64,000 nt of DNA, taken from Flavobacterium pectinovorum. GTDB taxonomy: Bacteria > Bacteroidota > Bacteroidia > Flavobacteriales > Flavobacteriaceae. Positions 40,041 to 49,156 of this stretch are shown in pieces. The notes beneath the pieces were generated by a model, which had not been told where the DNA came from, did no database searches, and worked only from the letters and a program-made list of their open reading frames with translations. The stretch lies in NCBI RefSeq assembly GCF_900142715.1, contig NZ_FRBX01000006.1, forward strand, positions 343,658 through 407,657, in the 5' to 3' direction. Each line of letters opens with the position of its first letter. Position 1 is the first letter of the stretch. A program made the position numbers and the translations under genes.

Positions 40041-42431
40041 ATGAGAAGATTTAAAAAATTTCTGCTGGTTTTATTCGTACTTATAGTTGTAATTGGAATA
40101 GGTTTGTGCGCTTACATTTTTCATTTAAAGCCTAAATATGAAGGTGAATTAGAACTTAAAAACATCCAAAAAGAAACCATCGTTTATTTTGATGATTTTG
40201 GTGTTCCCCATATTTATGCCAATTCTGAAAAAGATGCAATGACAGCTTTAGGTTATGTACACGCGCAGGAAAGATTATGGCAAATGGAATTATTACGCCG
40301 AATTGCTCCAGGGAAATTATCAGAGATTTTTGGATCTGTTGCGCTTAAAAATGATATGTTTTTCTCCGGAATTGGTATCGAAGATGCTTCAGCGAAAGCC
40401 ATAGCAAAACTGGATAAAAACAGCCAGAGTTATCAATTAACAATGGCGTATTTAGACGGAATTAATCAATATTTAGAGAAAGGCGTAACACCAATTGAAT
40501 TTACTTTGGTTGGTGTAAAAAAGAAAAAATTCACGATAGAAGATGTTTATAATATTTTTGGATACATGTCTTTTAGTTTCGCAATGGCACAAAAAACAGA
40601 TCCTCTATTGACAGATATTAGAAATAAATACGGTTCTGCCTATTTGAAAGATTTAGGAATTGAAGGCGAATTTAATACTACACAAATCAAAAGTTCAAAA
40701 GAAAATATTGAAGAATATACGGCAATTTCAAAGTCGGTTGCGGCTTTGCTGGATAAATCGCCCATTCCTCCATTTGTGGGCAGTAACAGCTGGATTGCAG
40801 GACCAAATAAAACGAAAAGCGGGAAAGTAATTTTTGCGAATGATCCGCATATTGGGTTTTCGCAGCCAGGGACCTGGTACGAAGCGCATTTGGTAACGCC
40901 AAATCATGAATTGTACGGTTGTTATTTAGCTGGAACGCCGTTTCCGTTATTGGCGCACAATCGCGATTATGCTTACGGATTAACAATGTTTGAAAATGAT
41001 GACATTGATTTTTATCAGGAAAAAAATAAAGCCGGAGATTCAACTCAATATCAAACGCCTGATGGTTTTGCAAAATATCAATTGATCAAAAAAACAATTA
41101 AAGTAAAAGATAGTTCTGATGTAGTTTTAACTGTAAAATCAAGTCGACACGGACCTATTATGAATGATTTACTGGAACGTTTAGATCGTAAAAATCCAAT
41201 TGCAATGACGTGGACTTATACCCAACAGCCGATTCAGATTTTGGATGCTGTTTATGGGCTTTCGCACGCTAAAAGCAAAGATGATTTTAAAGAAGCAGTA
41301 CAATTAGTTGCCGGGCCGGGATTGAACGTAATGTACGGCGATGCTAAAGGAAATGTAGCCTGGTGGGCAACGGGAAAATTATATAAACATAATAAAGGCG
41401 TGAGTACGTACTTTATTTTAGACGGTGCCAGCGGAAAAGATGATATTGCAGAATATCTGGATTTCTCCAAAAATCCATCGGCAGAAAATCCAAAATGGGG
41501 TTATGTTTATTCCGCCAATAACCAGCCGGAAGCTATTGATGGCTTTTTATATCCGGGATATTATTTGCCTGAAGATCGTGCAAAAAGAATTTCAGGCTTA
41601 ATGGATGCAAAATCAAATTGGGATAAGGAAGAAATTAGTAAAATGATTTATGATAATACTTCTGATATTTCGTCGGGCGTTGCTCAAAATCTAATTTCGA
41701 GTTTAAATAAGGAATCTCTTTCGATAGAAGAAAGACAGGCAATTGGAGTTTTAAAAGCCTGGAAAGGAACTAATAATTTAGAAGATATTGCGCCAACGAT
41801 TTACAACAAATGGATTTATTTGTATTTGAAAAATACTTTTGAAGACGAAATGGGATCTGACAATTTTAATTTATTTCTTGGAGTGAGTTTAGGAAAACAA
41901 ATTATAGCCAGACAGATTGTAAATGAAAATTCGGTTTGGTGGGATAATATAAAAACCAAAAACGTAAAAGAAACCAGAAGTGAAATCGTATCAAAATCAT
42001 TTCACGAAGCTATTACCGATCTGAAAAAACAATTAGGAAATAATGTTCCGGATTGGAATTGGGGGAAAGTCCATACGGTAGAACACGAACATCCGCTTGG
42101 AAAAGTGGCTGCTTTACGCGGATTATTTAATGTTGGTCCATTTGCAGATCCAGGATCCAATGAAGTGATCAACAATCAGTTTTTTGGATATAATGAAGAA
42201 GGGAAATATTATGTAAAAGGCGGACCTTCGACCAGAAGAATTGTAGATTTTGCTGATATTGAAAACAGCTGGAGCATTTTGCCAACCGGACAATCCGGAA
42301 ACCCTTTTAGCAAACATTACGACGATCAGGCTGATATGTTTGTTCACGGGAAATTCAGAAAAATGAAGTTGAATAAAGAAGAAATTATAAAAACTTCGAC
42401 AAAATTGGTTTTCAAACCAGAAAAAAAATAG
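40041..42431 (+). CDS. Penicillin acylase family protein (Ntn-hydrolase)
   Basis: 796 residues from the ATG at 40041, where a hydrophobic anchor begins (MRRFKKFLLVLFVLIVVIGIG). A longer frame from 39861 overlaps the divergent gene and is rejected. The protein is made as a precursor cut before Ser248 (FVG-SNSWIAGPNKT), the N-terminal nucleophile of the beta chain; the alpha chain precedes it (VPHIYANSEKDAMTALGYVHAQERLWQMELLRR). Periplasmic amidase; the natural substrates may be N-acyl amino acids or quorum-sensing lactones. Confidence 0.93.
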   Translation: MRRFKKFLLVLFVLIVVIGIGLCAYIFHLKPKYEGELELKNIQKETIVYFDDFGVPHIYANSEKDAMTALGYVHAQERLWQMELLRRIAPGKLSEIFGSVALKNDMFFSGIGIEDASAKAIAKLDKNSQSYQLTMAYLDGINQYLEKGVTPIEFTLVGVKKKKFTIEDVYNIFGYMSFSFAMAQKTDPLLTDIRNKYGSAYLKDLGIEGEFNTTQIKSSKENIEEYTAISKSVAALLDKSPIPPFVGSNSWIAGPNKTKSGKVIFANDPHIGFSQPGTWYEAHLVTPNHELYGCYLAGTPFPLLAHNRDYAYGLTMFENDDIDFYQEKNKAGDSTQYQTPDGFAKYQLIKKTIKVKDSSDVVLTVKSSRHGPIMNDLLERLDRKNPIAMTWTYTQQPIQILDAVYGLSHAKSKDDFKEAVQLVAGPGLNVMYGDAKGNVAWWATGKLYKHNKGVSTYFILDGASGKDDIAEYLDFSKNPSAENPKWGYVYSANNQPEAIDGFLYPGYYLPEDRAKRISGLMDAKSNWDKEEISKMIYDNTSDISSGVAQNLISSLNKESLSIEERQAIGVLKAWKGTNNLEDIAPTIYNKWIYLYLKNTFEDEMGSDNFNLFLGVSLGKQIIARQIVNENSVWWDNIKTKNVKETRSEIVSKSFHEAITDLKKQLGNNVPDWNWGKVHTVEHEHPLGKVAALRGLFNVGPFADPGSNEVINNQFFGYNEEGKYYVKGGPSTRRIVDFADIENSWSILPTGQSGNPFSKHYDDQADMFVHGKFRKMKLNKEEIIKTSTKLVFKPEKK

Positions 42432-42510
42432 TTTGATTTGTTTCAGGTTTCAAGTTAGTTCAAAGGTTAGAAAAAACCTTTGAACCTTTGCAACTCTGAA
42501 TCTTTGTGCC

Positions 42511-42954
42511 TTAGTTAGCCAATAAATACTTCCCTTCAACAACATCTTTGGCATAAATATCCAGATTGTTAAGCAGGACTTTGTTGGTTGTCATTGCGTT
42601 TGTAGTTTGGTAAGCCGTATTTTTTTGATATTCTTTTAATAATGTTTCTAATTCTACTTCGTTGTAAAAGGCAAACATATTATAAACTGCATCTCTGAAG
42701 TTTTTAAAGTTGATGGTTTCAGTTATTTGAACCGTTTTTTGCTCGTTCCATTTTTCTTTATAGGCCGTTTCGTTTATTTTGGTTAAGCAATAATCAACAA
42801 AATAGGTTTTGTAATTGGTAACATCAATAATTTTATTGACAATAATAGTATTTTGCTGGGTTGGCATTGGAGCCTTAGCAACCGAAGTTTGAGAAATACA
42901 AATAGCAGGAACAAACATCAATAATACAAGAAACAGAAAGTAGTTTTTTTTCAT
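42511..42954 (-). CDS. Secreted hypothetical protein
   Basis: 147 residues with a signal peptide (MKKNYFLFLVLLMFVPAICIS, cleavage near SQT). The mature part is helical: KIIDVTNYKTYFVDYCLTKIN, then a region with ETINFKNFRDAVYNMFAFYNEVELETLLKEY. One Cys. No family recognised. Its start is followed upstream by a 214-base spacer holding the terminator of the preceding gene. Confidence 0.65.
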   Translation of the reverse strand: MKKNYFLFLVLLMFVPAICISQTSVAKAPMPTQQNTIIVNKIIDVTNYKTYFVDYCLTKINETAYKEKWNEQKTVQITETINFKNFRDAVYNMFAFYNEVELETLLKEYQKNTAYQTTNAMTTNKVLLNNLDIYAKDVVEGKYLLAN

Positions 42955-43089
42955 AGGTTATCTTAAAATTGATTACAGTTTTTAAGCTGTAGATCAGGTT
43001 GATTTAGATTTTAAATATTATTTTTTGGGCTTGGCTAAAATAGTTTTTTTGTTCTGAATATTCAATGGAAAAAATGACTTTTAAATAAA

Positions 43090-43133
43090 AAATCTCCGAT
43101 AGCAAATTTTAAAATTTCTGCTGTCGGAGATTT
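43090..43133 (-). terminator. Terminator after DUF6157-like gene
   Basis: On the minus strand AAATCTCCGA ... TCGGAGATTT with inner CAGCAGAAATT/AATTTGCT pairing, then a T-rich tail TTTTATTT. Confidence 0.75.
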
Positions 43134-43168
43134 GTAAAGTAATAGTGAAGAATAGCATTTTCAATCCT

Positions 43169-43585
43169 TTATTTTCTCGAAGTTCGCATCGCTTTTACGA
43201 CTTTTAGGTTTTTATCTTTTGATAATTCTTGGTATTCAGGAGTTTCCATTCCGTATAAGGCAATTTTCCCATTTTCATCATTATGAATTCCCCAACCGTA
43301 TCTTTTGGTTAAAGGCGAAGCGCGAAAACACGCCTGACCTTTTGAGAAAAACTGTTCTCTGGATTTTTCATATTCTGATTTGGTTAAATCATTTTTATCT
43401 GCAAAAACCTGAAACAAAACATCATCAGAAGAATATTTGTATGGATTTTTGCTGATGATTTCAAACTCGATATTGGCAATGGTTTTTTTGTCGCCTTTTT
43501 GCTGTGGGATTTCACCATTAGTTGCCGGACAATCTTCTGCAACTTCAATAAAAGTATTTTGATAATTTGTAGTGTGAATTTTCAT
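43169..43585 (-). CDS. DUF6157-like protein
   Basis: 138 residues, no signal. The sequence starts MKIHTTNYQNTFIEVAEDCP and contains FRASPLTKRYGWGIHNDENGKIALYGME, which I associate with the uncharacterised DUF6157 family of small cytoplasmic proteins. No catalytic residues are assignable. Preceded on its strand by the serine-hydrolase terminator at 43636 and followed by its own at 43090, so transcribed alone. Confidence 0.65.
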   Translation of the reverse strand: MKIHTTNYQNTFIEVAEDCPATNGEIPQQKGDKKTIANIEFEIISKNPYKYSSDDVLFQVFADKNDLTKSEYEKSREQFFSKGQACFRASPLTKRYGWGIHNDENGKIALYGMETPEYQELSKDKNLKVVKAMRTSRK

Positions 43586-43635
43586 GTCATTTATTGATTA
43601 AATAGCTTAGCTAAAATAATCATTTCAAATAAAAA

Positions 43636-43674
43636 AACTCCAACAATCCAGTTTTAAGCTGAATTATTAGAGTT
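43636..43674 (-). terminator. Terminator after serine hydrolase gene
   Basis: Minus strand AACTCTAATAATTCAG / CTGGATTGTTGGAGTT with several G-T pairs, then TTTTTATTT. Confidence 0.7.
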
Positions 43675-43703
43675 AATTTGAATAATTTATTCTTCGTTTC
43701 TGA

Positions 43704-45155
43704 TTATTTCTTTTTCAAAATTTCTGCTAAAACTTCTTTTCCATGTTCGTTTTTAGGATCAAGTTCTATCGATTTTTTGTAATTCGCAATTGCTAATTTT
43801 GTGTCTCCATCGGCTAAATAAGCTTCGCCTAAACTATCATACGCATTTCCGGATTTAGGAAAAGCTTCTACATTAATTTTAAAAACTTCAAGAGCTTCTT
43901 TCTTTTTTCCGGTCATTAATAATTGATATCCAACATTATTCATATCATCTTCCTTAATGCCATAAGTTGAATCTGCTTTTAGTTTTTTATAAGTTTCTGC
44001 TCCTGTGGCTGCGCCTTTTTCTGTTAATACATCTAATAATTCAAATGCCATTGATTTTTTTGGCTGATTAAAAGGCTGATTGTATAAAATATTTCTAATA
44101 GATTCTGTCATTTCACCCAAAACAGTTCTTCCTGTATTATTTAATAAAACAATAAGAATCTTGTCAGATGGAACGCGGGAGATATTGGTATTAAAACCAT
44201 TAATTCCTCCGCCATGTTCAATAATTTTTACTTTTCCTTTAGTTCCGTTTGTTACATCTCTAAGAAACCATCCGTAACCATAAGCCTCATCTCCTTGTGC
44301 GATATAAGGCTTAAACAAAGATTCCATTGATTTTTCTGAAAGCAATTTGTTGGTATAAAGTGCCTGATCCCATAAATATAAATCTTCTACAGTAGAATAT
44401 AAAGAACCCGCAGCATACGGAATACTCATGTCGATATAAGAAGAGTTTACGATTTTTTTACCTTGTTTTTCGTAACCAGCAGCTCTGTTTTTTAATATAA
44501 CATCGCTGTGATCGTAACCAGAATTGACCATCTTTAAAGGAGTAAAAATAGTTTCCTGTAAATATTGCTCATAAGTTTTACCAGTAATTTTTTCAATAAT
44601 ATATCCCAATAAAAAATAACCCGAGTTACTATAAGCGAATTTTTCACCAGGCTTAAATTCAAGCGGTAAATTCGAAAATGTTTTCACAAAATCTGCAGGC
44701 GAATATGCATTTCGGGCCTTTTCATTCATAAAGTTGGGTGCGCTGGTATAATTTGGAATTCCGGATGTATGGGTCAATAAATGATGAATCGTGATTTTGT
44801 CACCCGTTTCTTTTGGATAATCCGACAAATAAGTTGTGATTGGAACATCTAATTTTATTTTGCCTTCTTCGGCCAATTTCACAATTAACAGAGCCGTAAA
44901 TTGTTTACTTATAGAACCTAATCTAAATTTTGTATCCGGCTGATTTGGAATATTCCATTCCATATTGGCAGAACCGTATCCTTTTTGCAGAATGACTTTT
45001 CCGTTTTCTGATACAAGTGCAGAGCCGTTAAATAATCCGTATTGATTGTATTGGTTTAATAATTGTTCAATTTGTTTTGCTTTGTCCTGAGCAGAAACGC
45101 TGAAAGCAGATAGTACAAGAAAACAAACTGCAATAAGTTTGATTGGTTTTTTCAT
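43704..45155 (-). CDS. Beta-lactamase-fold serine hydrolase with C-terminal TPR repeats
   Basis: 483 residues. Signal peptide MKKPIKLIAVCFLVLSAFSVSAQ. Class C beta-lactamase/DD-peptidase-like domain (about 28-360) with Ser81-x-x-Lys84 (GSISK), Tyr-Ser-Asn (YSNSGYF), and HGG (EHGGGINGF). About residues 395-480 carry TPR-like helices (NAYDSLGEAYLADGDTKLAIANYKKSIELDP). Likely a periplasmic esterase or peptidase rather than a drug-resistance enzyme. Its upstream region shares GTCTAATAAATTA and AATCAATCAAA with the alpha/beta hydrolase gene at 48251. Confidence 0.9.
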   Translation of the reverse strand: MKKPIKLIAVCFLVLSAFSVSAQDKAKQIEQLLNQYNQYGLFNGSALVSENGKVILQKGYGSANMEWNIPNQPDTKFRLGSISKQFTALLIVKLAEEGKIKLDVPITTYLSDYPKETGDKITIHHLLTHTSGIPNYTSAPNFMNEKARNAYSPADFVKTFSNLPLEFKPGEKFAYSNSGYFLLGYIIEKITGKTYEQYLQETIFTPLKMVNSGYDHSDVILKNRAAGYEKQGKKIVNSSYIDMSIPYAAGSLYSTVEDLYLWDQALYTNKLLSEKSMESLFKPYIAQGDEAYGYGWFLRDVTNGTKGKVKIIEHGGGINGFNTNISRVPSDKILIVLLNNTGRTVLGEMTESIRNILYNQPFNQPKKSMAFELLDVLTEKGAATGAETYKKLKADSTYGIKEDDMNNVGYQLLMTGKKKEALEVFKINVEAFPKSGNAYDSLGEAYLADGDTKLAIANYKKSIELDPKNEHGKEVLAEILKKK

Positions 45156-45315
45156 TTTTGATTGATTAGTTAGGGTTAATGAGTGGTTTTTGATTATGAA
45201 ATGATGAATGAAACTCTTCTAATTTATTAGACGACTATTCTTTCATTTTGTTTCAAATATCAATCAATTTTTTGGTATTTGTCTTAATACCTTATAAAAA
45301 CCACAAAAATCAGGA

Positions 45316-45792
45316 TTACTTTTTAATAGGTTTATGCTCGTAACTAACAATTCGTTTCAATATCCAATTTTCATCTTTCCGTTCCCAAATATGAATAAAT
45401 TTCCCAGTGCCAACCGGAATATTATTCACAAGAAAAGTGTGTTCACCCAATTGTACCGCGCCAAAATCGCCTAACTTATCAATTGTGGTGGAATCTAATT
45501 TCCGGGTCAGTTTTTCAGTTCCGGCGCATTTTTCGGCCAACGATTTTATTTCGTTTCCCTTAGAAGTATTTAATCCGAAACGATCGTCGTAAAACTCGAC
45601 ATCTTCGGCTATTATTTTTTTAAAAAGACTGGCATCACATTGATTAAATGCCACATCAAAAAGTAAACTATCCATTTTGATGATTTCAGTTTTCAGAAGA
45701 TCCATTTTTGAAACTTCATGGTTGGTTTGCGCCTTTGCTTCTCTGTTTAAAAACAATATAAAAAAGGCTAATGTGTTTATCATTCGTGTCAT
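45316..45792 (-). CDS. Secreted NTF2-like (DUF4440) protein
   Basis: 158 residues, with an N-terminal signal (INTLAFFILFLNREAKAQ). One NTF2-like domain: ETEI-type first helix (MDLLKTEIIKMDSLLFDVAFNQCDASLFKKI), ending in KFIHIWERKDENWILKRIVSYEHKP. It closely resembles the N-terminal ~150 residues of the next gene upstream (45803-47332), including DSLLF...FN.CD and W.L.R..SY.H. The gene follows 10 bases after that gene on the same strand. Role unknown; possibly a stand-alone copy of the fused domain. A second ATG at 45783 is an alternative start. Confidence 0.75.
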   Translation of the reverse strand: MTRMINTLAFFILFLNREAKAQTNHEVSKMDLLKTEIIKMDSLLFDVAFNQCDASLFKKIIAEDVEFYDDRFGLNTSKGNEIKSLAEKCAGTEKLTRKLDSTTIDKLGDFGAVQLGEHTFLVNNIPVGTGKFIHIWERKDENWILKRIVSYEHKPIKK

Positions 45793-45802
45793 AGCTTCTA
45801 TA

Positions 45803-47332
45803 TTATTTGGTTTCTATTTCAATTATTTTTCTTCCGTTTTCGCCTAAATAATGGTTGACAATTTTTTCGTAAACCTTATAGCCGTCATCAACATTGGTAA
45901 AAATAAGTAAGCCCTGTTTTGTTTTTGGAAGCAATAAAAAAATCGTCTGAACGCCTTTGTCTGCGCCACCATGCGAAAGTGCATAATTGTTATTTCCTAA
46001 GTCGTAAATTTCAAAACCCAACCCGAAATATTTGTTTTTCTTTGTCTCAATTTGATGCGAAATCATGTCGTTAAAAACTTTTTCGCTCAAATCATCGCTG
46101 TTCATTACGCTGCATAAAAAAGTTCCGTAATCTTCAATTGAAGTTAATAAATCATCGGCAGCGTTTACGGTTTTGTTTTTGGTTGGTTCGTAGGCAACTC
46201 CTTTGTTGCTATAATTAATAGCATATCTTGAAAGATCGATTTTATCATTCCAGATTAGTTGTGTATCGCTCATTTTTAACGGATCAAAAATCAATTCATT
46301 TGCTAGTTGATCTAATGTTTTATGAAATTTCTTTTCTAATGCTTTTCTCAAATATTCGAATCCTTCTCCGGAATATTGATATTTTGTTCCCGGTTTAAAC
46401 TTAAAATCTAATTTCCCGGATTCGTTCATAAATCTCCAATTCGGAAAACCGGTTTGGTGACTCAGAATAATTCTTGTCGTCAGCAATTTTGTATTTGGAT
46501 CGTTTGCGATATCCGGATCTGTCCAATATTTATACAGTGGCTCGTCAAGATTCCATTTTCCCTGACTTACGAGTTTTAGCGTTACGATTGCCGTTACCGG
46601 TTTTGTCAATGAAGCGACATTCCAAATGGTATTATAAGGAGCTGAAATACCTTTTTTAAGTTCGCCAAACACTTTTACTTGCTGCAGTTTTCCGTTGTTA
46701 ATTACGCCAATTCCCAATGTTGGAACATTATTTTGTGATAGCCATTTTTCAATTTCTTCATCATTATCAAAAATATCAGACTTTGTTTCGGCCATTTGAG
46801 AAGACTGATGATCATAGCTGAGGGATCTGCGCAATTTCCAGATTCCGTTTTCTAATATCCACAGATGCGTAAATTTGGCTGTACTGCCAAAATTTTCTTT
46901 AGCGGCCGCCAGAGATTCATTATTCTCTGCAAACTTTTCATAAAATTGATGAATGCCTATTTGAATAGCGCCATACAAAACACCTTTTTTGTATAAAGGA
47001 TAAATTTCGGTACTGTTGGGGATTAGATATCTTCGGGATTGAAATTTACTTATAGAACCACAAAGACCTTTTTTAAGGTTTTTCAGAAATAAAGTCTTGT
47101 CAGAAATACTGTCTTTGTCGTGATAAAATTCAAAATTATCACTTACAAGGTTTTCAAACTGTGAAATATCGCAAGTATTAAAGCCAACATTAAACAGAAG
47201 GCTGTCTTTTGACATGATGGTTTTGTATAATGTTGAGGTTTTTTCTTCCTGAGAATATCCAAAATGGAATTGAAAGAGGAATGTCCCCACTAAAATTGCT
47301 TTTAATGGGAAAAATGATGGATTGATTTTCAT
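45803..47332 (-). CDS. Fusion of NTF2-like domain and beta-lactamase-fold serine hydrolase
   Basis: 509 residues. Signal peptide near MKINPSFFPLKAILVGTFLFQFHFGYSQ; NTF2-like/DUF4440 domain (about 33-165); serine hydrolase (about 185-500). The hydrolase holds the SxxK motif (NVASLTKPVTAIV) and HGG (ALSHGGADKG), but the usual Tyr-x-Asn reads Tyr-Ser-Gly (YQYSGEGFEYL), a variant seen in other esterase-like members. Periplasmic. Upstream is the GTACAAT inverted repeat at 47371-47399, a candidate binding site for the adjacent AraC regulator. Confidence 0.88.
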   Translation of the reverse strand: MKINPSFFPLKAILVGTFLFQFHFGYSQEEKTSTLYKTIMSKDSLLFNVGFNTCDISQFENLVSDNFEFYHDKDSISDKTLFLKNLKKGLCGSISKFQSRRYLIPNSTEIYPLYKKGVLYGAIQIGIHQFYEKFAENNESLAAAKENFGSTAKFTHLWILENGIWKLRRSLSYDHQSSQMAETKSDIFDNDEEIEKWLSQNNVPTLGIGVINNGKLQQVKVFGELKKGISAPYNTIWNVASLTKPVTAIVTLKLVSQGKWNLDEPLYKYWTDPDIANDPNTKLLTTRIILSHQTGFPNWRFMNESGKLDFKFKPGTKYQYSGEGFEYLRKALEKKFHKTLDQLANELIFDPLKMSDTQLIWNDKIDLSRYAINYSNKGVAYEPTKNKTVNAADDLLTSIEDYGTFLCSVMNSDDLSEKVFNDMISHQIETKKNKYFGLGFEIYDLGNNNYALSHGGADKGVQTIFLLLPKTKQGLLIFTNVDDGYKVYEKIVNHYLGENGRKIIEIETK

Positions 47333-47370
47333 TTTATGATTGATTTGATTGATTGATGATTTGCAATATT

Positions 47371-47399
47371 AGTACAATGAAAATTTTTAAAATTGTACA
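47371..47399. promoter_or_regulatory. Inverted repeat GTACAAT...ATTGTAC upstream of serine hydrolase gene
   Basis: AGTACAAT (47371-47378) and ATTGTACA (47392-47399), 13-base AT-rich spacer, 39 bases before the start at 47332. Possible operator; no binding protein is shown. Confidence 0.4.
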
Positions 47400-47407
47400 A
47401 ATGCGAA

Positions 47408-48217
47408 TTATTCTCTTTTTTTAGAAAGAAAATAAGAACTTGAATTAAATGTTTTTGGAGTTGTTTTCATCACATCTTTAAATTGTTTTATAAAATGTGA
47501 CTGGTCAAAATATTTATTATAAAGGGCAATCTCTGTCAGGTTTAATTTTTCCAGACCGATATTTACCATTTGATCGATTGATTTCCTGAATTTCAGAATC
47601 TGAATGTATTTTTTGATTGTAAGTCCGGTTGCGGTTTTAAATTTAATTTGCAATAATCTTTGAGAGACATTTAAAATGTTTCCAATTTCCGAAACCGTAA
47701 TTTCTTCGTTATGAATTTTAATGATTTCACAGATTCTTTCGACAAGATTTTTGTTTGAATGTGAAGTATTTAAGCCTTCAAAATACGTATTGATTATATC
47801 GAGTAAAACTAAAATATTGCCATTTAAACCACAATTAATTTCGTGTTTAAATGGTAATTCATTTTTATTAATCCTGATAATTGAATCGGTAAAATTGCTT
47901 AAATCATAATTAGGAAACATCGAAAGTGTCCAGGTATGCAATTGAATTATGGTGACTTTTGTTTTCGGCTGAATATGAACCAAAACTTTATTCGTCATTT
48001 GCGAACAAAAATAAAAACCTTCTGGCATTTCATATTTTTGTTTGCTTGTATGAACTTCGATAGAATTTCCACTCACAATGGCGAGATTAAAACAGCCGTT
48101 TGGTAAAACGAGTTTGTTTTCGATCAGGCTTTCGCCGATGCTGTTATCGAGACACCAAATTTTATTGACAAATCTTTCGCAATTTTCGCTCACATAATAT
48201 TCTGAATATAAGTTCAT
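47408..48217 (-). CDS. AraC-family transcriptional regulator (soluble)
   Basis: 269 residues, no membrane segment. The N-terminal ~140 residues (ENCERFVNKIWCLDN, LPNGCFNLAIV, QLHTWTLSMFP) resemble the DUF6597-like sensing domain. Residues ~165-265 form the AraC double HTH, with EITVSEIGNILNVSQRLLQIKFKTATGLTIKKYIQ and TEIALYNKYFDQSHFIKQFKDVMKTTP. It is flanked by hydrolase genes on the same strand, which are its plausible targets. Activating ligand unknown. Confidence 0.88.
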   Translation of the reverse strand: MNLYSEYYVSENCERFVNKIWCLDNSIGESLIENKLVLPNGCFNLAIVSGNSIEVHTSKQKYEMPEGFYFCSQMTNKVLVHIQPKTKVTIIQLHTWTLSMFPNYDLSNFTDSIIRINKNELPFKHEINCGLNGNILVLLDIINTYFEGLNTSHSNKNLVERICEIIKIHNEEITVSEIGNILNVSQRLLQIKFKTATGLTIKKYIQILKFRKSIDQMVNIGLEKLNLTEIALYNKYFDQSHFIKQFKDVMKTTPKTFNSSSYFLSKKRE

Positions 48218-48250
48218 TTTTAGATTATTATGTTGTTGATTGTCTCAGAT

Positions 48251-49084
48251 TTATTTTTTTCCTGTAAATAATTCTACACTTGATGTTTTTTTAAACGGAT
48301 CATTAAAGAAACTCAATAAAACCATATTAAAGAGTTCCGGTTTTTCGTAAGCACCAAAATGAGTAGCGCCTGGCATTACAAAAAAGTTAGAGTTTTCGAT
48401 ATTGTCAAAAATTTTAATCGAATGTTCTAATCGTATAGCATCTCTATCGCCCGACATAATTAGCACGGGACATTTAATTTTCTGCAAATCTTTCTCGGTG
48501 ATATTAGGCTGATGCGCTAATAAAGTGTAGAGATTTTTGGTACGAGGATCTTTGGTTACTTTTAAAGTATCCAAAACCATTTGATCAATTTCGTTAAAAA
48601 TGGCTTTTTTCCCCGGAAATATATTCGCACCAAAAGTGGCTACTTTCGCAGTTTTATCCGGATGATTTATAGCTAGCAAAAGACCTAGAATTCCACCATC
48701 GCTTTGTCCCCAAATATTAGCATTTTTAATTTTAAGGGAATCTAATAAAACGCTTACATCATCTGCCATTTGCACATAATTCAATTGTTTTTTTGAATCA
48801 TCTACAGATTTTCCGTGGCCTCTGCTGTCAATTGCGATAACCTGAAAGTATTGTTTAAAATATTCAATTCTGCGAGTATGACCTTTTATTGATCCGCCAT
48901 TTCCATGAAGTAAAACCAGCGGCTGACCGCTTCCGTAAACTTCATAATACATTTTGATGCCGTTAATTTGTTTGTAATGTCCCGCTTCAGGATTGTTTCC
49001 GTATGGAATTTTGATTTCTGTCTGCGCAGAAAGAGTTCCAAAAGTTAGTAGGAGAATTGAAAATAGAATGATTGATTTTTTCAT
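48251..49084 (-). CDS. Secreted alpha/beta hydrolase
   Basis: 277 residues from the ATG at 49084, where a signal peptide MKKSIILFSILLLTFGTLSAQ begins; 49141 lies in the palindrome and is rejected. Alpha/beta fold: oxyanion loop LLHGNGGS, nucleophile in GQSDGG (GxSxG), acid in MSGDRDAI, and base His in GATHFG. Probable periplasmic esterase or lactonase. The upstream region carries the 33-base palindrome at 49111 and the AATCAATCAAA leader also seen before the two serine hydrolases. Confidence 0.9.
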   Translation of the reverse strand: MKKSIILFSILLLTFGTLSAQTEIKIPYGNNPEAGHYKQINGIKMYYEVYGSGQPLVLLHGNGGSIKGHTRRIEYFKQYFQVIAIDSRGHGKSVDDSKKQLNYVQMADDVSVLLDSLKIKNANIWGQSDGGILGLLLAINHPDKTAKVATFGANIFPGKKAIFNEIDQMVLDTLKVTKDPRTKNLYTLLAHQPNITEKDLQKIKCPVLIMSGDRDAIRLEHSIKIFDNIENSNFFVMPGATHFGAYEKPELFNMVLLSFFNDPFKKTSSVELFTGKK

Positions 49085-49110
49085 TTGATTTGATTGATGA
49101 TTTTGATTGA

Positions 49111-49143
49111 TTATGACGTCTAATAATTTATTAGACGTCATAA
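49111..49143. repeat. 33-base near-perfect palindrome upstream of alpha/beta hydrolase
   Basis: TTATGACGTCTAATAA (49111-49126), t, TTATTAGACGTCATAA (49128-49143): 16-base perfect arms. It lies 27 bases upstream of the hydrolase ATG. Part of it, AATTTATTAGACG, also occurs at 45221-45233, upstream of the other serine hydrolase, so it may be an operator as well as a terminator for the gene ending at 49157. Confidence 0.7.
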
Positions 49144-49156
49144 TTTTGGTTTTGTT

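Noticed and set aside
40687..41073. 128-residue minus-strand frame inside the penicillin acylase gene
   Set aside because: Antisense to a well-conserved Ntn-hydrolase region; the coding signal clearly belongs to the plus strand.
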